Position numbers and translations under genes: made by a program
Shown here: positions 1 to 5,109 of the stretch, piece after piece
How positions within the stretch are numbered: the stretch's first letter is position 1
Layout: every line of letters starts with the position of its first letter
Source: Candidatus Aminicenantota bacterium
GTDB lineage: Bacteria; Acidobacteriota; Aminicenantia; Aminicenantales; Aminicenantaceae
Length of the DNA stretch: 5,940 bases
Reading direction: 5' to 3'
Assembly (NCBI GenBank): GCA_030617525.1
Contig: JAUWVG010000175.1
Location: 1-5,940 of the forward strand
Notes under the pieces: generated by a model
Databases searched by the model: none
Told to the model about the DNA's origin: nothing
Seen by the model: the letters and a program-made list of their open reading frames with translations, nothing else

Positions 1-459
1 AAAGAGGAGACGGAAACTTTATGGCAGGACATTCCCACTTCCCAATGGACAATCAAATCCAACATACACAGCGGTCTGCTCCATTATCTTCGTGATGACA
101 ATCTTGACACACGATGGAGCACGGACAGGTTGAAAAAAACAGGTGATTATATCCAACTCGAGCTTGATCACGCTTTAGACGAGATAAAAATCTCTCTCCA
201 TCTCGGTTCTTCAGCCAACGATTTTGCCATTGATCTTAAGATCGAAGTCTCCAAAGATGGTGAGGAATGGATGGAGATCGAAAAGGGATATTCGATATCA
301 GAGTTTTTAGAAAAACTTTTCGAAGCTCCGGATGATCTGGTTCAAAATATCTATATCTCTGAGGAAGAGACAAAATTTATCAAACTGACCCATCTAGGAA
401 ACTCAAGATGGTTTTGGTGGTCAATCGCCGAACTCAATATATTTAAACCTCTTCTTTAA
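1..459 (+). CDS. C-terminal part of a protein ending in an F5/8 type C (discoidin-like) domain; 5' end outside window
   Basis: The reading frame is open from base 1 and ends at TAA 457-459, giving the last 152 residues of a longer protein; an in-frame TTG at 130 falls inside the domain and is not a credible start. The visible part reads as a beta-sandwich of the F5/8 type C class: an early 'LDTRWSTD' segment (typical of the loop before the first core strands), 'GDYIQLELD', a central 'KIEVSKDGEEW', then 'TKFIKLTHLGNSRWFWWSIAE' split across the last strands, with the family's usual closing W-S-I-x-E-L pattern. Such domains usually bind carbohydrate or other surfaces and are often appended to glycosidases, sialidases or membrane glycosyltransferases. 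The catalytic part, if any, lies upstream and cannot be identified here. The end of the gene overlaps the convergent decarboxylase gene by 17 bases. The domain class is inferred from motif resemblance only. Confidence 0.72.
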   Translation, partial: KEETETLWQDIPTSQWTIKSNIHSGLLHYLRDDNLDTRWSTDRLKKTGDYIQLELDHALDEIKISLHLGSSANDFAIDLKIEVSKDGEEWMEIEKGYSISEFLEKLFEAPDDLVQNIYISEEETKFIKLTHLGNSRWFWWSIAELNIFKPLL

Positions 460-1957
460 ACAAATGTTCAGGAATTACATCCCGAATAAAGACTTCTTCT
501 TCTCTTTCGGCTCTCCTGATAATTGAGGACTTATTCCCAGAGACCAAAACTGAAGCAGGTCTGGGCATGGCATTAAAATTATTCATGGACACTTCCTGAT
601 AAGCTCCTGTGTCCAACAAAGCCAGGATATCCCCGACTTCGACATCGGGAACGAGGACTGTGGGCATTAGACGGTCTCCATAGCAGCTCCGCCCGTCGAT
701 GTCCGCTTTTCCTGTCATCTCAGCCTCTGTTTTATTGGCAAACACATAATCGTGAAGATGGTGCTCTAACCGTCCTCCCGTAAACCAAAATTCTGTCGTG
801 TCCACAATAATGACTGTCCATCGAATCGGAGACGTCAGACGCTTGATATTTCTAACAGTTGTCAGATGGATCCCTGCATCCCCGTGAATGGCCCGACCGG
901 GCTCTATTTGAAGCAAAAGCCCATCGGTCTTAATCCCATGTTTGAGGAGTTCCTCTTGGAGAGTTGAAGTGCAGACTTCAGCATAATCCTCAACCGTTGG
1001 TGCAGATTTCTGGTTCGGTTTGCTGACAATAGGGTCGATCAATTTTGCCAGAGTTTTATAGCGGATATCACTCCCCAAAACCTTAAGTCCCTTGGATATG
1101 GCATGAAGAGCCCCGAGCTGCAGAGGATCACTGTAATGCGTCATAGCATTAAAGGGATCCCTTGGAACGGGAAAGCCACCTCCGATATCGATCTCTTCCG
1201 GCTGATACCCATTCAAATTCTTACACACCAAACCCAGATCTCGAGCAAAAGCTTTCATCTGTTCCTTCCAGTACAAAGTGGAGGGATGATGACGTCCATG
1301 ATGTTCATGAAATCCAACCAGTTCAACGTTTTTCATCTTTAAAATCTTTTGTCCGATCTCTATGACCTTCTCAAGGGAGAGCCCGCCTTTATACACTAAA
1401 GCAGCGATATCGGTAGGCACAAGCCCTTCTGCTGAAAAGTCGGTGTGACGGATAAATCCAGAAATAGCTGGCTTTAGTCGAAGACGAACTTTGGCAGTGA
1501 TGTCTAGCTCAGAGGTCGCTTTGGCGATCATATCAACCTCTTCCTCGCTGTCAATGGTGATCCGTACTCCTGTTTTCACACATTTATAAATGTGCTCTTC
1601 ATCTTTTGGTACACCATTGACAGAAATAATCTGGGGATCAAACCCGGCCTCTAGAGCCACAGACAATTCACCCGGTGAATAGATGTCACATCCGCAGTTT
1701 TCCTCGGCCAAAATCCGCTGGATCGCTGTTATCCAGTTAGCCTTAGCCGCGGGTAGAATTTTAACAGGCCCATTCTGCCATCCCTTCTGAAATGCTTTCT
1801 GGAAACGGCGGACATTGCGCCGGATCTGGTCTTCTGAAAAAACGAACAGAGGAGATCCATAGCGTTTGATCAGTTCAACTGTATCTAAATTTTCAATAAA
1901 AAGATGCCCATTCCGTGTAGAAAGGCAGTCATCAATCTTTCCATTTGTTTTTTTCAT
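443..1957 (-). CDS. PLP-dependent diaminopimelate/ornithine/arginine decarboxylase-family protein (fold type III, LysA-like)
   Basis: The 504-residue protein has the landmarks of the alanine-racemase-fold decarboxylases. The PLP lysine is K72 in 'PAAKAN'. The 'CDIYSPGELSVALEAG' segment follows, then 'DIGGGF' at 257-262 (phosphate-binding glycines), 'EPGR' at 352-355, C425 in 'DGRSCYGDRL' (position of the cysteine that completes the partner active site in DAP decarboxylase dimers), and 'GAYQEVSMNNFNAMPRP' from 451. The family reaction is decarboxylation of meso-diaminopimelate or a related basic amino acid in the cytoplasm. Two points are unusual: the normal 'HFHIGSQ'-type strand reads 'HEHHGRHH' from 217, and an insertion of roughly 40-50 residues lies near 266-321, making it longer than typical LysA (about 420). 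The start at 1957 is preferred over an ATG at 1975 because GAAGGG (1970-1965) lies 7 bases upstream of it. No lysine-pathway neighbours are visible, so the substrate is uncertain and lysA is not assigned. Confidence 0.85.
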   Translation of the reverse strand: MKKTNGKIDDCLSTRNGHLFIENLDTVELIKRYGSPLFVFSEDQIRRNVRRFQKAFQKGWQNGPVKILPAAKANWITAIQRILAEENCGCDIYSPGELSVALEAGFDPQIISVNGVPKDEEHIYKCVKTGVRITIDSEEEVDMIAKATSELDITAKVRLRLKPAISGFIRHTDFSAEGLVPTDIAALVYKGGLSLEKVIEIGQKILKMKNVELVGFHEHHGRHHPSTLYWKEQMKAFARDLGLVCKNLNGYQPEEIDIGGGFPVPRDPFNAMTHYSDPLQLGALHAISKGLKVLGSDIRYKTLAKLIDPIVSKPNQKSAPTVEDYAEVCTSTLQEELLKHGIKTDGLLLQIEPGRAIHGDAGIHLTTVRNIKRLTSPIRWTVIIVDTTEFWFTGGRLEHHLHDYVFANKTEAEMTGKADIDGRSCYGDRLMPTVLVPDVEVGDILALLDTGAYQEVSMNNFNAMPRPASVLVSGNKSSIIRRAEREEEVFIRDVIPEHLFKEEV

Positions 1958-1964
1958 TTGTTTT

Positions 1965-1970
1965 CCCTTC
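1965..1970 (-). promoter_or_regulatory. Ribosome binding site that fixes the decarboxylase start at 1957
   Basis: On the minus strand GAAGGG is followed by seven bases and then ATG (1957-1955). The alternative in-frame ATG at 1975 would place this purine run inside the coding sequence and has no comparable site upstream, so the shorter form is preferred. Confidence 0.6.
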
Positions 1971-1979
1971 TTCATCTAA

Positions 1980-2008
1980 ATCATACTTTTTTTTCACATT
2001 TTTACAAA
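1980..2008 (-). promoter_or_regulatory. Possible promoter of the decarboxylase gene
   Basis: On the minus strand TATGAT (1985-1980) matches five of six bases of the -10 consensus. A poor -35 candidate, TTTGTA (2008-2003), lies 17 bases upstream. Transcription would start near 1973, just past the discarded ATG at 1975, which agrees with the start at 1957. The weak -35 keeps this tentative. The site lies just outside the core of the inverted-repeat element. Confidence 0.3.
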
Positions 2009-2054
2009 GCATAAGTAACCCTATTTCCGTGATTTCAAGAACGAGTTCTGTAAA

Positions 2055-2069
2055 GTGATGAGAAATCAC
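2055..2069. repeat. Short hairpin within the MITE-like element
   Basis: GTGAT (2055-2059) pairs with ATCAC (2065-2069) around a five-base loop. It is the first of three consecutive hairpins in the element and is weak on its own. Confidence 0.4.
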
Positions 2070-2073
2070 GCGT

Positions 2074-2096
2074 AGTTTTCCCCAGCGTGGAAAACT
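2074..2096. repeat. Perfect 8-bp stem hairpin within the MITE-like element
   Basis: AGTTTTCC (2074-2081) is perfectly complementary to GGAAAACT (2089-2096) around a seven-base loop. It lies five bases after the previous hairpin. Confidence 0.6.
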
Positions 2097-2118
2097 CGCT
2101 CGATTCCGTTCCTCTCTC

Positions 2119-2141
2119 TCATCTCCCCGTGAAGGAGATGA
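2119..2141. repeat. Perfect 8-bp stem hairpin within the MITE-like element
   Basis: TCATCTCC (2119-2126) is perfectly complementary to GGAGATGA (2134-2141) around a seven-base loop. It has the same stem and loop lengths as the hairpin at 2074-2096 but a different sequence. The pyrimidine-rich run just before it (CCTCTCTCTC) is part of the same element. Confidence 0.6.
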
Positions 2142-2235
2142 ACCATGCCCGCTCGTCCTCCATACGAATTTCTCCATCATCTTCCCAGAACTCTAAAAAA
2201 ATTACGGAAAATAGGGATGCCTTAAGCTGTACTAT

Positions 2236-2264
2236 TTGACATTAGACCTCTTTTTTAATATTTA
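2236..2264 (+). promoter_or_regulatory. Possible promoter of the RGH-repeat lipoprotein gene
   Basis: TTGACA (2236-2241) is a perfect -35 match. At the ideal 17-base spacing stands TATTTA (2259-2264), a poor -10. It lies 26-54 bases before the ATG at 2290 and starts 20 bases beyond the core end of the inverted-repeat element. The -35 is the only strong part of this call. Confidence 0.35.
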
Positions 2265-2280
2265 TCTCTTTATCAGGAAA

Positions 2281-2284
2281 GGAG
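2281..2284 (+). promoter_or_regulatory. Ribosome binding site for the lipoprotein at 2290
   Basis: GGAG within AGGAAAGGAGAAATC lies five bases before ATG 2290. It decides the start: an in-frame TTG at 2236 coincides with the putative -35 box and would add a non-signal leader before the lipoprotein signal peptide. Confidence 0.75.
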
Positions 2285-2289
2285 AAATC

Positions 2290-4140
2290 ATGAAAAAGGG
2301 AATTCTAATCAGTTTGATACTTTGTTTATTGGTGAGCACATGCCAAAAAAATCAAAAAGAGGATAATATTATGTCATATCATAAGGAACTGCAGTTTTTA
2401 AAATCATATGTCGATGTGATTGAGTTATCGGACAGTACGGGAACATCCAAGCTGATCGCCGTTCCTGCCTGGCAGGGTCGTGTCATGACCAGCACAGCCG
2501 ACGGAGACAACGGCCTCAGCTTCGGCTGGATCAATCATGAACTCATTGCCAGCGGAGAATTACAGGAACACATCAATGTGTTTGGTGGAGAGGACCGGTT
2601 CTGGATGGGCCCGGAAGGAGGTCAGTTTTCCATCTTTTTTAAAGGACAAGATCCATTTGATCTCGAACACTGGCAGGTTCCTCCAGTCATCGATACTGAA
2701 TCCTACAACGTCATTGAGCAGCATCAAGATCGTGTTGTGTTTGGCCAGCATTTCCATCTCGTCAATTATTCTGGCTCTGAATTGGATGGAGACATAAAAC
2801 GAGAAGTCAAGTTGATGAGTGACGTTGAGATCGCCGGTATTCTCGATATAGACATTCCAGAAGACACTCTCAAAATTGGATATGTATCCATCAATACAAT
2901 CACAAACACAGGAGAAAACCCCTGGACAAAGGAGACAGGACTCCTTTCCGTCTGGATACTGGGCATGTTCACACCATCACCTAATACAACGGTTGTCATT
3001 CCCTTTAATGAAGGAGAGGAGCAGGAACTTGGCCCGATAGTCAACGACACATATTTCGGGAAAGTCCCCGATTCCCGAATGAAGATCAAGGATGGATTCG
3101 TTTTTTTTAAAGGAGACGGACTGCACCGGAGTAAAATCGGGCTATCCCCTCAAAGAAGCAAACCAATCCTCGGGAGTTACGATGCCAATGACCGGGTGCT
3201 GACAATTGTCACCTACACCAAACCTGCCAACGTGACGGATTATGTCAATTCCATGTGGAACCTCCAAGAAAATCCTTTTTCTGGAGATGTTGTCAACAGC
3301 TACAATGACGGCCCCCCTGAGCCCGGTGCAAAACCTCTAGGGCCTTTTTATGAACTTGAAACCTCATCCCCCGCCGCCGCTTTGAGTCCGGGGGAATCTT
3401 TGACTCACGAAAACTGGACCTTTCATTTTCAAGGCTCAGAAGAAGATCTGGATAAGATTTCCAGGAAATGTCTCGGAGTCAGCCTCGAGACCATTAAAGC
3501 CGCCTTAGAAATGGCAACAGAAGTTCCTGTGGAATCTAAGGAGCCCGGTCGGCTGACGGTCGAGGGGGCCGATCTGAGGGGACATGATATTTTCAATGCA
3601 GAAACTGGAGAGAAAGTGGGCATGCTCAGCAATACAAACAGCACAGCTGAACTCCCCGCCGGCATTTACAATGTGACCGTGGGAAATACAACATGGAAGA
3701 GCATAGAAGTCATAGGAGGTGAAACCACCGTCCTTAGACCTGGTTGGTTGGAGGTTAAAAATGCTTCCTTCCGAGGTCATATGGTTCTGGATGCAGAAAC
3801 TGAAGAGGAGCACGGTCAAATCAGCAGCCTTGCAAGTTATCTGACTTTAATGCCCGGAGACTACAAAGTGTCTTTTGGGAGCCTTTTTTGGGATATTAAA
3901 ATCGAGGAAGGCAAGACTCTGACATTAAATCCTGGAACCGTCACTGTTGATGGAGCAAGCTATCGTGGACATACCATAAAAACTAAGAGCGGCAAGAATG
4001 TCGGATATGTTAGCAATACGGCCTCTACAATCACTCTCCCCCCAGGGGATTATACAATTGAAGTTGGAGGCAAAATAATCCCTTTTACATTAAAAGAAAA
4101 CCAACACTTAACTTTCGAGGAAAAAAATGCCGCCAATTGA
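2290..4140 (+). CDS. Lipoprotein with DUF6786/mutarotase-like N-terminal domain and three C-terminal RGH repeats
   Basis: The 616-residue protein starts with MKKG, a hydrophobic stretch, and 'LLVSTC' with the candidate lipid-anchored cysteine at C18; threonine just before it is a tolerated but non-ideal lipobox residue. Residues about 30-405 form one large domain with 'FGGEDRFWMGPEGGQ' (98-112), 'NYSGSELDG', and 'SPAAALSPGESLTHENW' ending at W376. I associate this pattern with the uncharacterised DUF6786 family, which resembles galactose-mutarotase-like sugar-binding folds; this is recalled, not searched. Residues 418-616 are three tandem units starting near G420, G485 and G549 (spacing 65 and 64), each with a V-x-x-A-x-x-RGH motif, a polar turn, an 'LPxGxY/LMPGDY' strand and a short beta-rich end, like PEGA or other Ig-like surface repeats. 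A carbohydrate-related role at the cell envelope is inferred; no catalytic residues can be named. The gene has its own upstream region and is convergent with the peptidase gene. Confidence 0.8.
   Translation: MKKGILISLILCLLVSTCQKNQKEDNIMSYHKELQFLKSYVDVIELSDSTGTSKLIAVPAWQGRVMTSTADGDNGLSFGWINHELIASGELQEHINVFGGEDRFWMGPEGGQFSIFFKGQDPFDLEHWQVPPVIDTESYNVIEQHQDRVVFGQHFHLVNYSGSELDGDIKREVKLMSDVEIAGILDIDIPEDTLKIGYVSINTITNTGENPWTKETGLLSVWILGMFTPSPNTTVVIPFNEGEEQELGPIVNDTYFGKVPDSRMKIKDGFVFFKGDGLHRSKIGLSPQRSKPILGSYDANDRVLTIVTYTKPANVTDYVNSMWNLQENPFSGDVVNSYNDGPPEPGAKPLGPFYELETSSPAAALSPGESLTHENWTFHFQGSEEDLDKISRKCLGVSLETIKAALEMATEVPVESKEPGRLTVEGADLRGHDIFNAETGEKVGMLSNTNSTAELPAGIYNVTVGNTTWKSIEVIGGETTVLRPGWLEVKNASFRGHMVLDAETEEEHGQISSLASYLTLMPGDYKVSFGSLFWDIKIEEGKTLTLNPGTVTVDGASYRGHTIKTKSGKNVGYVSNTASTITLPPGDYTIEVGGKIIPFTLKENQHLTFEEKNAAN
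3541..4128 (+). repeat. Three tandem ~65-residue protein repeats coded in the lipoprotein
   Basis: The units cover residues 418-484, 485-548 and 549-613. Shared positions include G-x-L/V-x-V, A-x-x-RGH, a glycine-plus-polar turn ('VGMLSNTNST', 'HGQISSLAS', 'VGYVSNTAST'), then 'ELPAGIY', 'TLMPGDY' or 'TLPPGDY'. Units one and three are most alike in the 'SNTxST' turn. The second lacks the NT pair and the third ends without the W of the others. The copies have diverged, so this is old duplication, not recent slippage. Confidence 0.75.
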
Positions 4141-4147
4141 TATAATC

Positions 4148-4157
4148 TTGTTAACAA
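4148..4157. repeat. 10-bp perfect palindrome after the lipoprotein stop
   Basis: TTGTTAACAA is a perfect palindrome eight bases past the stop codon at 4138-4140. It has no loop and so is not a terminator; it could be a protein-binding site or chance in an AT-rich gap. Confidence 0.2.
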
Positions 4158-4182
4158 ACAAAGTGATGTATGAGATACCGCT

Positions 4183-4211
4183 AAATATCATGCTATCAAG
4201 TCGATATTTTT
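4183..4211. terminator. Possible AT-rich bidirectional terminator between convergent genes
   Basis: AAATATC (4183-4189) pairs with GATATTT (4203-4209) around a 13-base loop and is followed by further T residues on the plus strand; on the minus strand the stem ends in TTT. The stem is AT-rich and weak. Its location in the 107-base gap between two facing gene ends is the main support. Confidence 0.3.
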
Positions 4212-4219
4212 AAAGAGAA

Positions 4220-4242
4220 ATAAAAGTGCCGGCAGTTTTTAT
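4220..4242. terminator. Weak dyad with T-run, possible second terminator
   Basis: ATAAAA and TTTTTAT flank the 8-bp palindrome TGCCGGCA. A transcript in either direction could form a stem around CCGG, with a G-G mismatch, ending in U residues. It lies just past the end of the peptidase gene on the minus strand. The short loop and mismatch make it doubtful. Confidence 0.25.
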
Positions 4243-4247
4243 GAATA

Positions 4248-5024
4248 CTAGAAATAGGAGCAGGCGCCTACATAGCGCTCTTTATAGAATTTGTTGGAGA
4301 GGGAATCCATGCGGATAGTTTTTTTTCTGCCAGGCGCATGGATAAAGAGATCGTTTCCTGCATAAATGCCGACATGACTCACAGTCCTTCCCGGGACTGT
4401 TTTAAAGAATACGAGATCGCCAATCTGCAGGTGATTCTTTTGAATGAGTTTTCCACTTCTGTACTGTTCCCGTGACGTGCGGGGCAGACTGAAGCCGTTT
4501 AGATGGTACACGGCCAAAGCAAGCCCGCTGCAGTCAAAACCTTCCTCGGGTGACGCGCCCCCCCATGTATAGGGATAGCTAATAAAATTCCGGGCTGCAG
4601 CCAGCAACCTCTCCCGGAGTGAACTTTCATTCCAAGCTTGACTTCCTGTCGAAGAATATTCTCTTGGCGGAACGATAAAATAATCACTGATGACATTTTT
4701 ATTCAGCAGCCTTTTCGCTCTAATATCAGCTTTTTTTCGGGTAGAATAATTTCCCATACGGACCTTGAACAATCCTGACTCATGAACAAAATAAAACGCA
4801 TCATAACCCTGTTGGTTCAATGCAGCAGTCATCCTGATAGCATTGTCCACAATGGAAAAAGCACCAGTCTGGATGGTGTAGCCTAGAAGAGCAGGGCCAG
4901 GAGGAAAAGACTTGGACATAGTGTCCGTGTGAACTCGAGCCCGGCATCCCTGCCAAACAAACAGACTCAAGAAGATCAGGATAAAGATCCTCAAGACTAA
5001 TATATTTTTGTTTAGTTGCCTCAT
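4248..5024 (-). CDS. SPOR domain plus NlpC/P60 peptidoglycan endopeptidase lipoprotein
   Basis: The 258-residue protein has a lipoprotein signal peptide (charged start MRQLNKN, hydrophobic run, 'VWQGC' with C27). Residues 48-120 form a SPOR domain beginning 'GYTIQTGAF' and including 'GLFKVRMGNYSTRKKADIRAKRLL', a fold that binds denuded septal glycan. Residues about 139-258 are an NlpC/P60 domain with 'YTWGGASPEEGFDCSGL' (nucleophile C165), H217 in 'VSHVGIY' and H229 in 'FIHAPG', so the Cys-His-His triad is complete. The family cuts peptide stems of peptidoglycan, usually D-Glu-DAP bonds, in the periplasm or at the outer membrane. The start at 5024 is chosen over an upstream in-frame GTG at 5066 because the signal peptide begins there and a good -10 (TATAAA, 5074-5069) would start transcription past that GTG; neither start has a clear ribosome binding site. 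It follows the DUF362 gene on the same strand after 85 bases, perhaps as its own unit. Confidence 0.85.
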   Translation of the reverse strand: MRQLNKNILVLRIFILIFLSLFVWQGCRARVHTDTMSKSFPPGPALLGYTIQTGAFSIVDNAIRMTAALNQQGYDAFYFVHESGLFKVRMGNYSTRKKADIRAKRLLNKNVISDYFIVPPREYSSTGSQAWNESSLRERLLAAARNFISYPYTWGGASPEEGFDCSGLALAVYHLNGFSLPRTSREQYRSGKLIQKNHLQIGDLVFFKTVPGRTVSHVGIYAGNDLFIHAPGRKKTIRMDSLSNKFYKERYVGACSYF

Positions 5025-5068
5025 AAGTTCTATTAATTTAGTCGCAATAAATGGATCATTTTGCACAA

Positions 5069-5096
5069 TTTATAAAAAATAATTATTTCTCTACAA
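5069..5096 (-). promoter_or_regulatory. Possible promoter of the SPOR-NlpC/P60 gene
   Basis: On the minus strand TATAAA (5074-5069) is a five-of-six -10 match, with TTGTAG (5096-5091) 16 bases upstream as a weak -35. The predicted transcript start near 5062 leaves a leader of about 38 bases before ATG 5024. It lies in the gap after the DUF362 stop, so the peptidase may be transcribed on its own. Confidence 0.4.
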
Positions 5097-5109
5097 CCTG
5101 AACAAATTT

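Larger units (their letters stand above)
2019..2216. mobile_element. MITE-like non-autonomous element with imperfect terminal inverted repeats (198 bp core)
   Basis: The left end reads CCCTATTTCCGTGATTT (2019-2035). The right end, read on the minus strand from 2216, reads CCCTATTTTCCGTAATTT, so the two match with one gap and one substitution. Similarity continues inward with gaps: GAGTTCTG is found at 2043-2050 and on the minus strand near the right end, each followed by an AAG/TGATG/AGAAAT-like stretch, giving terminal repeats of about 50 bases. Weaker matching continues outward (TACA..GC.TAAG on both sides), so the true ends may be near 2003 and 2231. No target-site duplication is clear. 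The inside holds three perfect short hairpins and no convincing gene. It lies in the gap between divergent genes, a usual landing place for MITEs. A REP/BIME-type palindromic repeat is the main alternative. Family identity and copy number cannot be seen from one window. Confidence 0.6.

Noticed and set aside
1103..1365. Two plus-strand open frames inside the decarboxylase gene
   Set aside because: Antisense shadows of a strongly conserved coding sequence that includes the HEHHGRHH and GGG motifs; no ribosome binding site or domain supports them.
1932..2180. Minus-strand open frame of 82 codons running from the inverted-repeat element into the decarboxylase start
   Set aside because: Most of it is the element sequence itself, its product is low-complexity and arginine/serine-rich with no recognised domain, and it overlaps the start of a well-supported gene in another frame.
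2236..2238. TTG as start of the 2290-4140 lipoprotein
   Set aside because: It coincides with the putative -35 box, and the ATG at 2290 has a good GGAG site and starts a lipoprotein signal peptide.
2766..3089. Minus-strand open frame opposite the lipoprotein gene
   Set aside because: Antisense to a conserved domain with clear protein-level motifs; no start signal and no recognised domain.
4141..4247. Small gene or RNA between the two convergent genes
   Set aside because: The gap is AT-rich and holds only weak dyads and a short palindrome; no start with a ribosome binding site and no conserved RNA fold is recognisable.
5064..5066. GTG as start of the SPOR-NlpC/P60 lipoprotein
   Set aside because: No ribosome binding site, the 14 extra residues precede the natural signal-peptide start, and the likely -10 box would start transcription after this codon.
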